From: Urechis unicinctus
Lineage: Eukaryota > Annelida > Polychaeta > Xenopneusta > Urechidae
Direction of reading: 5' to 3'
DNA length: 64,000 nt
Assembly: GCA_034190875.2 (NCBI GenBank)
Contig: CM067348.1
Span: 35,577,012 to 35,641,011 of the forward strand
Shown here: piece by piece, positions 23,079 through 42,200 of the stretch
How the letters are laid out: each line of letters opens with the position of its first letter
Numbering within the stretch: the first letter of the stretch is position 1
Translations under genes and position numbers: made by a program
Notes under the pieces: generated by a model
The model's input: only the letters and a program-made list of their open reading frames with translations
Databases searched by the model: none
What the model was told of the DNA's origin: nothing

Positions 23079-24650
23079 ATGAAACCTTCGGCACATGGAA
23101 CTAGCATTTGGCAAGGGAGGGGATTCGTGCCCTTCCTAGTGTACCTGTCCAGCTATGTGGCGTCAGCCTCCCTTACTTCAGAGAACTGCCCCAGCTCATG
23201 TACCTGTACTGTCAAGGCGTCAACACTTAACACCCTTGTTAACTGCACCTCAAAAAACCTCAGCAAGATCCCCGACAGACTTCCAGAAAAAACCGAAGAG
23301 TTGCTCCTAGATCATAATGATTTGCAATTGCTTGATTTATCTCAGTTACCAAATTTGCCAATTCTGAAGAAGTTAGAAATTCAGCATAGCAGCATCCAAA
23401 GTGTAATGAGTAGCCAACGATTAAGCGATGCTCTCCCTATGCTTGAATTCATGGATATCTCTCATAACAAATTGACAGCCATCCCCACAGATTTACCAAG
23501 GTCTTTGAGAACATTATATTTAAGCTACAACAGCATAAGAAATTTTACAGGCAATGTATTCCGCCCATTGAGAAAGCTGAGGGAATTATTTCTGGACCAT
23601 AATCTCATACCATCCATTACTGAAGCAAACTTTCATTCTGACAATGAAGAAGAATTGACCCTGGCGAATCTGGAAAATCTTTCTCTGAAGAAAAATAGAA
23701 TCAGTTCAGTCTGTTCAAAGGCATTCGACAATCTTATTTCTCTTACAGCATTAAATTTGGCCAAGAACAGGATGACAACTCTGCAATCTAAAGTATTTTA
23801 TCGACTGTTAGACTTGGAACATTTAGACTTGAGTCACAACAGGCTTCAAAACATTGAAGATGATACGCTATTTATGTTAAAATCACTGCGTTTTCTGAGC
23901 CTGAAGCACAATGTATTATCTACAGCGCCTCGCGGACTTCCAATGTTGGAGTGGCTGGATTTGTCACATAATAAAATCCGCAATATAAGCTCGGCACAGC
24001 AGACTGATTTGTATCCTGCCGAGCTGCTTATTCTTGCCCACAATCCCTTACACTGTGATTGCCACTTGGTGTGGTTGAAGGAACTGTTTGATCGGAGAGA
24101 GTACTTGCTGAAGCACATTGAGCTGTCACATGCGGACTACGTTCCCGTCTGTGCTACTCCTAAGAGGGTTGCTGGCGAATCATGGGACCTTCTCAGCGAT
24201 GATATGTTTCTCTGTAAGCCCGAAGATAACGAAGAGGACTATTTTCTCAGAGATGTTGATGGGCAGGAGTTATTTGGAGTCAGCTTTGGTCAGGTTACTG
24301 ATCACAGTTTTCAGATTCGCTGGTCCTTGAAAGGCTCAGGCGTGTTCACTTCGGTCTTTATTCACTACTACATATTTGGAATGCGTAGCACTACCACCAA
24401 ACACATTGAAGTGAATGCTGCTCAGCGAGAATTCACTTTGAGGCAACTAGCATCGCAGTCTAATTACATTGCTTGTATCATTCCCAAAACGGACCAGGAT
24501 GTAGAAACTGAGAAGCTGAAACCTCTGTCCTACGACCACTGTGTAGAAGTGGTGACAGCTGCCGTCAAACCGCCGGAGAAGCTGTCGTACGTGGCAGTAG
24601 CCGGCTACTACTTCCTGGGGATGATGACGCTGGACCATTATCGTCAATGA
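23079..24650 (+). CDS. LRR and FN3-like cell-surface protein (intronless)
   Basis: A 523-residue open frame. Start ATG 23079 lies 20 bases after a good acceptor (TGTGTAG ending at 23059), so a 5' UTR intron is likely. A hydrophobic signal (about residues 16-33) precedes an LRRNT cap (CPSSCTCT...NCTSKNL), about ten LRRs of 23-24 residues (e.g. LEHLDLSHNRLQNI) and an LRRCT cap (NPLHCDCHLVWLKELF, then two further Cys). A FN3-like stretch follows (QVTDHSFQIRWSL...FTLRQLASQSNYIACI). The C-terminus is a short hydrophobic run (YVAVAGYYFLGMM) with a stop seven residues later, which looks like a truncated membrane segment. LRR plus FN3 proteins (vasorin, LRIT, ELFN, LRRN groups) act in adhesion or receptor modulation; I cannot assign an orthologue. 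A polyadenylation signal AATAAA is at 25431-25436. Confidence 0.85.
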   Translation: MKPSAHGTSIWQGRGFVPFLVYLSSYVASASLTSENCPSSCTCTVKASTLNTLVNCTSKNLSKIPDRLPEKTEELLLDHNDLQLLDLSQLPNLPILKKLEIQHSSIQSVMSSQRLSDALPMLEFMDISHNKLTAIPTDLPRSLRTLYLSYNSIRNFTGNVFRPLRKLRELFLDHNLIPSITEANFHSDNEEELTLANLENLSLKKNRISSVCSKAFDNLISLTALNLAKNRMTTLQSKVFYRLLDLEHLDLSHNRLQNIEDDTLFMLKSLRFLSLKHNVLSTAPRGLPMLEWLDLSHNKIRNISSAQQTDLYPAELLILAHNPLHCDCHLVWLKELFDRREYLLKHIELSHADYVPVCATPKRVAGESWDLLSDDMFLCKPEDNEEDYFLRDVDGQELFGVSFGQVTDHSFQIRWSLKGSGVFTSVFIHYYIFGMRSTTTKHIEVNAAQREFTLRQLASQSNYIACIIPKTDQDVETEKLKPLSYDHCVEVVTAAVKPPEKLSYVAVAGYYFLGMMTLDHYRQ

Positions 24651-25430
24651 TATTTGTGTTCAAAGACCCAGGTTTCCTAGTCTGTCGTTTTTGGTGGTTT
24701 TTTTTCAGCAGTTGTCCTGTGATGGTCGAAGAGCTGGGGAGATCAATCTCCAGATTGTAGTTGACAGTTCAGTCCACCTGTTTATTATGGAGGTACGTTA
24801 TGATGTGTAGCAAATGATTCACATTTTGGGGATGATTCCTGTTTATTCTGATTTCGTTTTTGAAATTGTGTACAGCTGTTGGGTTGGGGAGTAAGTGTAG
24901 GAACTCATAGATCTGATGTGGAGGAATAACAACCCAACCATTGTGTTATTGGATTTGTGCATGGTATGGCGACCCTGAAAAACAGTTAGAATTTCTGGTT
25001 GAGTTGAATACATTTAGTCAACAGTTCTGTGCTACTGTTGTACACTTTTCATTGTGTTGCTCTGGCAGTATCAATGGGCTAAGGGCAGGGTGTTTATCAT
25101 GCGACCTGTCCACGAATGCTTTATTGTTGGACGTCTCTCACTGCTGCTTGCAACACATACAACGGTTTCATTGTATGTGAAAACAGGGTCATCAGCTTCA
25201 ATCTATTTGTTTTGAATCCTTGCATGTATTTGGTGGATACATCTGTATAAATAAATGGTACAAAGACTTGGGTTCTGCTGTTGACTTACTGCAATTGGCC
25301 ATGGTGTGATCTCGTGTGACAGGGAACAGTTTCCCCGCGGTTGGGGCTGACACCTGTTGACTACATATCAGGCTCTCATGTGAGATTTTAGTGACTGCTA
25401 TGGACGTTATTCTCAACTGGTTTCTTTATG

Positions 25431-25436
25431 AATAAA
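25431..25436 (+). terminator. Polyadenylation signal for the LRR gene
   Basis: Canonical AATAAA 780 bases after the LRR stop codon and 195 bases before the first recognised exon of the next gene. It is preceded by AT-rich 3' UTR-like sequence with no other gene signal. Confidence 0.5.
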
Positions 25437-25630
25437 ATGTAATGATTTTGCTCCTTGCCATACCAATGAGTACAGCATGATACAAATGGACTTGGCTAAC
25501 AAGAGTCATTTAACGGCAAGTTAAGCTGGCCACCTTATTATGGAGTCTGTTTACTTCAACTAATGCGCTTATGACTCATCTTGAACAACCAATCACGCGT
25601 CATCCCATTGATGAGGGCTCTATATTTCAG

Positions 25631-28600
25631 GGCAGTGCATTATCATCGTTTTTCTGGGGTTATACCCTGACCCAGCTTCCCGGCGGATTACTCAGTGATC
25701 AGTATGGTGGCGCTACCGTGCTGAGTCGGGGGGCGCTGGCCTGGTGTAGCCTCACCATGTTTCTCCCTGTTGTTGTGGGACTCACGAGCAGTTCTGGTGT
25801 AGCTCTGGTGACTGTGTTCATTCTACGAGGAATGCTTGGTCTCACTCAAGGTCTGTAAACAAGATCAATGGGGCCACAGATTAATACAGTCTCAATTCTT
25901 TATAAGTCAGTCACTAATATATACTGTTATGATTCTGTGATGTTGTAGGTTTTCATTATCCCAGTATAACTAGTCTATTTTCTCATCGTATATCAGCAAA
26001 TGAGAGATCATTCTCTTATGCCTTTGCTACCTCCGGATCACAGTTTGGGTATTTATCGATTTCTGCATAGAATGTCTGTAATGTACATTATACGAACAAC
26101 ATTGTTCAAGTTGTTGGTCAATCTTTCTTTTTCTTATTACAATTTAATTTGCAAAACTTGTCAATATTTTGTTGGAAAAAATGTACCATTTTGAACAATT
26201 CTGATATGTGCTGTTTGTTGTATGCATTATGATTGGCTGTGTGATGGTGATGTGTAATGGTGATGTGTAATGGTGATGTGTGATGATATTGATGTGTGAT
26301 GTGTAATGGTGATGTGTGTTGGTGAGTGATGGTGATGTTTGATGGTGAGTGTGATGTGTGATGATGATGTGTAATGGTGAGTGTAATGGTGATGGTGAGT
26401 GTGATGGTGAGTGATGTGTGATGGTGAGTGTGATGATGAGTGATGTGTAATGGTGATGTGTGGCAGGACAATGTTCGCTGGCAGTGTAGGGTCCCTGCTA
26501 CTAGAAACGTATGGTTGGCAGAGTGTGTTTTATTTCATTGGTGAGCAACATATCTACCTCCAGATTGATGCTTTAATAAACTTACATCTTATAAAGGTAT
26601 AAACAAACATAAAACTGATGTAGACGATATGATAGGATAGTTTATCGTCATGCATAACATGACACATGAACTGGCTTTTTGTTGTTGATTTATTCTTTCA
26701 AACTTGTTGGATGTTTTTGTGTGTGAAGGCTCCATAGCTCTCGCATGGTTGGCGGCAGTTTGGCTCTGGCTGCTAAACGATGAAGAAGACAAATGGGGAA
26801 GTGAACGCCAGTCCCTGGACGACCGGCCAGCTGCAGCAGCTCCAGTGGTTCCCTGGAACATCCTCCTACGTAAACCAGCTTTCTGGTACGTTCATTATTA
26901 ATGTCATGTCATGATATGATGTGCTTTCTCTGTTTATTATGAATGTCATGTCATGATATGATGTGCTTTCTCTGTTCATACATCACAAGCAGCATGGGGC
27001 TGTTGTTTCTCTTTAATGTTTTACCTTTTTTGAAGTTTGACAAATGTGGAAACCTGTTAATATGAATTGACTATGGCTGAACTTCGACACGTTATGATGC
27101 TGGTTACGTTATGACCCCATGTTTCAGGTCTATCCTAATATGTCATTTCACAAGCAACTCCACATTTTTCATCCTGTTGTCATGGTTACCAACATACTTC
27201 CATGAAACGTTTCCTGCTGAGAAGGTAAAACCCTCTTCTGCGACTGTCTATGAGCTGCTTAAGCTGCTGTCTGCGAGCTGCTTAAGCTGCTGTCTGCGAG
27301 CTGCTTAAGCTGCTGTCTGCGAGCTGCTTAAGCTGCTGTCTGCGAGCTGCTTAAGCTGCTGTCTACGAGCTGTTTAAGCTGCTGTCTATGAGCTGGTCTA
27401 AGGCTTTGTAAACTGCATCAGCTCCCAGTTAGCTTCAGGCTAAGCTGGTCTAAGGCTTTGTAAACTGCATCAGATGCCACTTAGCTTCAGGCTAAGCTTA
27501 TCTAAGGCTTTGTAAACAACATCTATCTTCCTGCATTTTTACTGAATGAATTGTAAGGCGAGGTCCTTGTTTTGGCTTTATACACCCTCACCCCTTATGA
27601 TTATTGACATCATAAAATAACATAAACTGATTTTTTCAAGTCCCTCACCAATCACCGTTCTTATCTCTCCAGTTTCACTGTGTATAAATTGCATGGTAAC
27701 CTTGAGTTGACTGACATCTGTCCACACTGATTCTACACTCCTCAATGCGTGCTCCTAGTTCACTGACAGTACTGCTGGCATGTCGTTTGTGGTGTAGAGT
27801 TGGATATTTAACCTGGTTCCGTGGGCGTTTGCTATACCCACCAAATGGTGTGCAGGTCTGGTCGCAGATAGACTCATCTCAAACGGTGTGAACACGACTC
27901 ATATTGCCAGTTAAGGCTCCCACATATGGGAAAGTGTAATAGTTTCCTGTCTAGAAGTAACGTTAGCCAAATCTGGATTGAGTGTGAATTGTCTGTATAT
28001 ATCAAGTAAAGTGTGTTGTATTTTTTCATCATTTTAGGTTACAGCACTGTATTTGTCAGGAAACTGATGGAGGTAAGTAAGAACTCCTTTCAAATCCTCA
28101 TGTTCTTATCATAACAAAGGGTTCAAGGAAATGGCTGGGTTATGTAGTGTCTCAGCTGGGCTGGATTGAGTAATGGCTGGATTGAGTTATGGCTGGATTC
28201 AGTAATGGCTGGATTGAGTTTTGGCTGAATTGAGTAATGGCTGGAATGAGTAATTGCTATTGTTTATTGACTGGGTTGTGGACTGTCATGTGGGTGTACC
28301 CTATGTAAATGGGTTGTGGACCGCCATGTGGGTGTACCCTATGTGTCTGCTGTAACAGACACTCTCTGTTTTTCTGGTCTCTGCCTGCCTTATCACCGTC
28401 GCCCATATCACCTCCTATCACCTGTCTCTCACCTGTATGGCCTTGGCGCTAGCGGGCTCCACACTGCATACGAGCGCTGTGATCGTCAACCCGCAGGACA
28501 TAGCCCCCCTCTACGCCGGCTCTGTCTATGGTGAGAACGCTCTGCTGACTTCATCCATTGGCCATGGATTCTCTGATCTCTCCTCATATCAGTTGCTATA

Positions 28601-28922
28601 CGTTACAGTTAAATACCATCATGTGAAAAAAAATTCCTCCTTTCTCATTTTCTCAATAAAAAACATTTATTCTTAAAAAGGATGTTTTGAGTAGGCAGTG
28701 ATTTGTGTATGACTGCAGCTTGTTGAATGATTGTGTCTTTGCATTCCAGGAGTGATGAACACAGCTGGTTCTGTACCTGGACTGGTCGGAGTCTATCTGG
28801 TAGGCTACATACTGGAAGCAACACACAGCTGGACACTCGTTTTCGTGGGCAGTGCACTCGTTAGCGTAGCTGGTTGGGCTGTGTTTCTCTTGTATGGTGA
28901 AGGCAGACCCATTGTAGACTGA
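25631..28922 (+). CDS. SLC17A9 (VNUT)-like MFS transporter
   Basis: A major-facilitator anion/nucleotide transporter of the SLC17 family; vertebrate SLC17A9 loads ATP into secretory vesicles. Nine exons: 25631-25850, 25949-26048, 26467-26540, 26729-26885, 27128-27224, 27798-27885, 28038-28072, 28359-28530 and 28750-28922 (stop 28920-28922). All borders are GT-AG and all phases agree, giving 371 residues. Landmarks are LSSFFWGYTLTQLPGG, a second exon ending in SGSQFG, FILLSWLPTYFHETFP, SWIFNLVPW, VNPQDIAPLYAGSVYG and NTAGSVPGLVGVYLVGY, in the order found in SLC17A9. The usual first 60-odd residues (helix 1 and the first lumenal loop) are not found between the LRR gene and this exon. An in-frame ATG at 25571 reads straight into exon 1 but gives an unrelated leader. 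So the gene may be 5' truncated, or its first exon may lie upstream of the LRR gene. Confidence 0.88.
26220..26460. repeat. GATGGTGATGTGT-type simple repeat in transporter intron
   Basis: A degenerate G/T/A array (GTGATGTGTGATGGTGA words) fills the intron right up to the acceptor of exon 26467-26540. The exon therefore lacks a conventional polypyrimidine tract: the bases before CAG are GGTGATGTGTGG. Confidence 0.8.
27231..27395. repeat. 20-bp minisatellite (GCTGTCTGCGAGCTGCTTAA)
   Basis: Seven to eight copies begin seven bases after the donor of exon 27128-27224. A second decayed duplication (AGGCTTTGTAAACTGCATCA words, 27401-27520) follows. Confidence 0.85.
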
Positions 28923-29245
28923 TCCTGTGCTATGTAATAATATACTTATTTATTGTTTTATCTCTAGTAAAATATTTTTGTATGTGAGTGTGGTTTCAAG
29001 TATATACCATGATTGCTTCTGAAGGTTTTTGTGGGGTTTTAAGGTGCAGTCGTTTAGGGATTGCCTCTTCAGTTCGGTTGGTAATCAATATTAACCATAG
29101 GTTACTGCTTCACACCAACTCATCATCCTGAATCCAAATAAGGAGCCGTTGTTCGACCAACGATTCACTTCAATTTCAAGTTTCAGCACTTATCAATGCC
29201 GAGACAAGTTAGGGTACATGATGTAGGTCGAGAAAGCACCATGAA

Positions 29246-29519
<274 letters not shown>

Positions 29520-29924
29520 CAGCTTGGGAGGGGAATTAAGATCTGTCAAGAGCTCAAGTTTTGGACCGAATGAGTGATTTTACCAGTAATCATCGGCTAT
29601 ATATAGACATAGGAATCAATGTCTGGGTTAGATAAATAGATAGATAGGCTTTATTTCAGACACTTCTGTAGCGGCACTTCTGCCAGAACAGTGGTCCATA
29701 TAAACAGAACAAATGAACAGTGAATACTTTACAAAGTGTACAAGTTTAAACCAGTGCAGTCTTATTCTAGAATTGTAACCTAAAAAACATTGCAAAATAG
29801 ATTGAACAAACTTACTGTCGGATTGATCTAATCTACATATGAACGGATAAATTCAGTTGCGGATTACAACATCATTGCTAGTACTTTCATATTTAGTTAA
29901 ATATAACATACATTTGGGGATTGT

Positions 29925-30235
29925 CTGTGTAACAAGATTGTCTGGGTTACAGAGTTGTCTGGGATACTGGGTTTTCTGGGTTACAGGGTTGCTTGGGTTA
30001 TAAGGTTGTCTGGGTTACAGGGTTGTTTGTGATATAGGGTTGTCTGGGTTCCAGGGTTATTTGTGTTATAGGGATGTCTGGGTTACAGGGTTTTCTGGGT
30101 TGCAAGGTAGTTTGTGTTATAGGGTTGTCTGGGTTCCAGGGTTATTTGTGTTAAAGGGTTTTCTGGGTTACAGGTTTGTCTGGGTTTCAGGGTTGTTTTT
30201 ATTATATAGTTGAGGGGGTTACAGGGTTTCTAGTC
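29925..30235. repeat. 18-bp tandem repeat (GGGTTGTCTGGGTTACAG type)
   Basis: About sixteen degenerate copies of an 18-bp unit. Alternating variants carry GTTTGTGTTATA in place of GTCTGGGTTACA. Confidence 0.8.
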
Positions 30236-30924
30236 ACTGCTTTATAATCATCCAAATGTAACAACGAATAGTTACCACTACTTGCCTTATTGTGTATTTT
30301 ACAACAAGCAAGACTGGAACTCATTAACAAAACCATAAGCGCTGGATAAAACATACGAAAAATTCTCATTACTAGCGAGATGAGACTGCTGTTGCATTAT
30401 TAGGTAATTTAATGTTGCTTTGTTTCTATAAGCCCAAAAACATTTTTGATCAACTTAAGCATTGCTATACTATTGAATGTTTTCAAAGCTGTGTTGGAAG
30501 TTAAAATTATGATAACCGATGTGTGGTTATTGAGTGTGATACCCAGATAGGGTCATGGTTATTTGGAGAGAGTGATCACTTGTGTAATTAGTGCTGTGGA
30601 TTGCTCATGATATTAAGATGCTGGGTAACTTGTGGTATTCAATTCTGTTTTGCATTCAGTGAGTTGAATGCCCAGACCAAATGTGTTCCGACTGTCAGTT
30701 GTATTTCAATCGACATTACGAATGACGTCAGAACTTATCGAATTCAGGCTGCCACTCATGTAGAGTATTACGCAAACTGATATGAACCCTTGACCCAACC
30801 ACCTGGTACCCAGATATCATGACCCAATGTCGAGTTCGGGTCGGTGTTATCTTGAGATTGTCTGCGGACCGCACGCAGTCGGAGGTTTCGGTAAAGACCG
30901 GATATAACCTCAGGATTTGCTACC

Positions 30925-34108
<3,184 letters not shown>

Positions 34109-35645
34109 AAACTACCTGTATCTACCTGCATCTCATGAAGGGAGCACGAACTCTCCCTGGCATCGCCCTCATCACTACCCCGTCTTTGACTGCTCCATTC
34201 CATAACGGATTCCGACCAGGCGGTCGGTTTCGTTAGCGGTGTTCCAACCGCGCGATTGGAACCTCAACAGCACAAGCTGGTTACATTCGTATGTCATTAA
34301 TCGCTCACATTGGCTTCTATACTGACCACGCTGTATATACTAAGCATTATGATGTAATAACATTATGACGTCACTTTAAATGACACCAACTGCTGCTGTT
34401 GGCGCCGGCTGACAGCTTGACGTAGTGATTAGCATACCATGCTGTGTATTCGTTTCAGTAGTGTCAATTAACCGCATATGCTTCATGTAGCATTTTGCTC
34501 ATTTGACATTTACATTTTTCAATCTTTAATAAACGAGTACCATAACAGACAGACAGCGCATGCGCCTCATTCATAACGAAAACTCAGGGTCCGTAATGGT
34601 GGAAATAGTAGTTGGGGTGGATGACTTGGCCTCTTCTCGTTGTCAAAGTGTTGAAACTCGACCCCATTTACTAGTCCAACGTGACCACCAACATTAATAA
34701 TATGTTTGTTTTACAAACGCGACGCCGACCTTGACCCACTTATTGGGTCACAGACTTGCAAATTTGTTATTCTTTGGTTGTTACAGGGCTGAAAGTCGAG
34801 GGTGTGTTACAGTCGCTACCTATTGGACCCGAACAAGTCTTCCCTTGTCCTTGAATCTAAGTTTTCTGACACAGCCTTGAGAAAGATTGGCATTCCATGA
34901 TCACCCATTCAGATACAACTTAACGCTCTCTATTGATATTGTCGATTGAACCAAAAACGATATTGCGTGTGGCCTCGTTTTGAAGTTCGTTCGTGTCGTT
35001 TACCGTGTTCTGGGAGGATATATCGAGTACACTGAGGCATAGTTATAGGAAACACAATCCGTTTAATTAGCACGTTGTCAAATAACAACCAGACATAACA
35101 CTAGGGCGTTCGTCTCCAGCGCTAGATGCGCCACCTGGCGGATATGAACAGCAGGATGAGAGTTGTAGCCGACTTACCACGCGCTCTACGGTGGTTAGGG
35201 GGACAAAGACGCTCTTACCTAGGGTACCGGAAGTCCGATAACTCACCCATGGTAAGACATCCTATGCGAGCCGCCTTAGAATCACGCCTTGACGCCTTAC
35301 AAACACGTCACGGCGCCCGTCAATCACGCCATGGAGCCTAAAAATCACGTCATGGCGCCTTACAATCACGTCATGGCGCATAACAATCACATCATGGCGC
35401 ATTGCAATCACATCAAGATGCATTACAATCAATGCATAGCATCTTATAATCACTGCATGACGACTGACTATTTCTAAATGGCGTGAAGAATTCCAGCCAT
35501 CCTCGGTTTCCTCTTCGTCTGAGAGAATGCAAAGTTTCATAAGAAAACACCCAAAATATCCGCAAGCCATCGCGGACCTCATTGTCTCCAGCACACATCG
35601 CTCAGGCTGCGTGGCTCCGGTTGAAACGCGTCTTTACTGTGAACG
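34109..35645. other. Intergenic between SDR and the sushi-domain gene
   Basis: Contains AATAAA at 34528-34533 (SDR polyadenylation) and, 23 bases later, a perfect NRF1-type palindrome GCGCATGCGC (34556-34565). A 21-bp repeat (AATCACGTCATGGCGCCTTAC and variants, about eight copies) lies at 35283-35460. No exon recognised. Confidence 0.5.
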
Positions 35646-40015
<4,370 letters not shown>

Positions 40016-40659
40016 AATGCCTGAAACAAGGACAGTTTACAAGTTCAATGCTTGACGCGGTTGTCTGTCTTTCTAGTGAAACCACTCCATCAGCTTATGT
40101 CGAGTCGTGTGCGTCGGTGAGAATTCCCTCAAAGAGGTTGCACAGTAAAGCCACTGTTGTCGTACTGCCATTGCTGATGGGGCAGCCAGGTTTGCTGTTG
40201 CAATAACATGTGTTTATACGCTGCGATCAAGGCGACTTTACATGTGACGCAGGAAAACAGAGCCTGCTCAGTGACTGACGTCGTTTCTCCAGCCAGGCTT
40301 CCCAGCGTCCACACTCACATTGTGTTTACTAAATCGCTGCTGCATACTGAGCCGGGCCAGAACTGATCGATAGGGATGGACGCAACTTAATGTCAGTCTC
40401 CCAGTCGCCCCCCTCCCCCCACCCCCCGCACATCACCTAGCGGCAGACACAGCACATACTACCATATTAGGCCGATTCTGTTACCATGGTTACTCAATGG
40501 CCCGCTCTTGGTTGTACAGATTGGAGGCCCGTGGGATTTTCAATGAAGCGCGGTTTGTCGGCTGTTAGAGGTCAGTGGTGGCTAAGGGTATGATGTTTTA
40601 ATCACTTGAGCAAGGGTTGTTTAAGTTTACACACTCCAAATTTGCTTGATACACAACGT

Positions 40660-41275
40660 GCGGCTGGTCTCCCATGCACTGATTGACACATTACATCGAA
40701 ATATCACTGAATCTCCCATGCACTGATTGACACATCACATCGAAATATCGCTGAATCTCCCATGCACTGATGCACTGATTGACATATCACTGATCGAATT
40801 GACATACATCGCTGAATCTCCCATGCACTGATTGACACATTACATCGAAATATCACTGAATCTCCCATGCACTGATTGACACATCACATCGAAATATCAC
40901 TGAATCTCCCATGCACTGATTGACACATCATATCGAAATATCGCTGAATCTTCCATGCACTGATTGACACATCATATCGAAATATCGCTGAATCTCCCAT
41001 GCACTGATTGACACATCATATCGAAATATCGCTGAATCTCCCATGCACTGATTGACACATTACATCGAAATGTCACTGAATCTCCCATGCACTGATTGAC
41101 ACATCACATCGAAATATCACTGAATCTCCCATGCACTGATTGACACATTACATATCGAAATATCGCTGAATCTCCCATGCACTGATTGACACATTACATC
41201 GAAATATCGCTGAATCTCCCCACTGATTGACACATTACATCGAAATATCACTGAATCTCCCATGCACTGATTGAC
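40660..41275. repeat. 44-bp minisatellite (CTCCCATGCACTGATTGACA core)
   Basis: About fourteen copies. Each has CTCCCATGCACTGATTGACA followed by CATCACATCGAAATATCACTGAAT or the CGCTGAAT variant. Confidence 0.9.
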
Positions 41276-41654
41276 AAGCATGTGTAAGCATTGTCTGAAA
41301 TCGGCATCACATTGCGAAAGTGAAGAGGGAAATAATTAGGGTAATTCTTTCTAAACGGGGTTGATAAGCCCCATCAAGAACAGAGACAATTAAGACAATT
41401 ATTATTAGACGTCAAATAGACGCCGTGACGTCATAGACGCCAACAATACGACCAATGCGTGTAGAGTATACGTGCCAGTTATGTATCAAAACATCCTGTT
41501 GAGATGAGATCAATTCATCTCCCGAGTGCTCCAGCTATATAAGACCGGAATATAGCTCGGTAAAACACGGCAAAATAACACCAGAAAGTAGCTATGCAAA
41601 ACACGGCAATATAAGACCAGCAAGTAGCTCTGTAAAACATGGCAATGTAAGACC

Positions 41655-42150
41655 AGAAAATGATGCTACTTATCCCCTGATGATGCTACCTATCCCCTGA
41701 TGATGTACCTATCCCCTGATGATGTACCTCTCCCCTGATGATGCTACCTATCCCCTGATGATGCTACTTGTCTCCTGATGATGCTACCTATCCCCTGTTG
41801 ATGCTACCTATCCCCTGATGATGCTACCTATCCCCTGATGATGCTACTTATCCCCTGTTGATGCTACCTCTCCCCTGATGATGCTACCTATCCCCTGTTG
41901 ATGCTACCTATCCCCTGTTGATGCTACCTATCCCCTGATGATGCTACCTATCCCCTGATGATGCTACCTATCCCCTGATGATGCTACTATCCCCTGATGA
42001 TGCTACCTGTCCCCTGATGATGCTACCTCTCCCCTGATGATGCTACCTATCCCCTGATGATGCTACCTATCCCCTGATGATGCTACCTATCCCCTGATGA
42101 TGCTACCTCTCCCCTGTTGATGCTACCTATCCCCTGACGATGCTACCTTC
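41655..42150. repeat. 20-bp minisatellite (ATGATGCTACCTATCCCCTG)
   Basis: About twenty-five copies, with GATGATG and GTTGATG variants, a few lacking one or two bases. Confidence 0.9.
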
Positions 42151-42200
42151 CCTATCAGAATGAACCGACCATCCGACCAGTTAGGTCGGTTAAGCCGACC

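Larger units (their letters stand above)
40021..42200. other. Upstream of the sushi gene, two large minisatellites
   Basis: After the exon acceptor at 40021-40022 no 5' UTR exon was identified. The stretch is dominated by the arrays at 40660-41275 and 41655-42150. Confidence 0.6.

Noticed and set aside
40660-41275. Regular repeats resembling a CRISPR array
   Set aside because: Units are contiguous or vary only slightly, with no unique spacers of constant length, and the DNA is eukaryotic; these are minisatellites.
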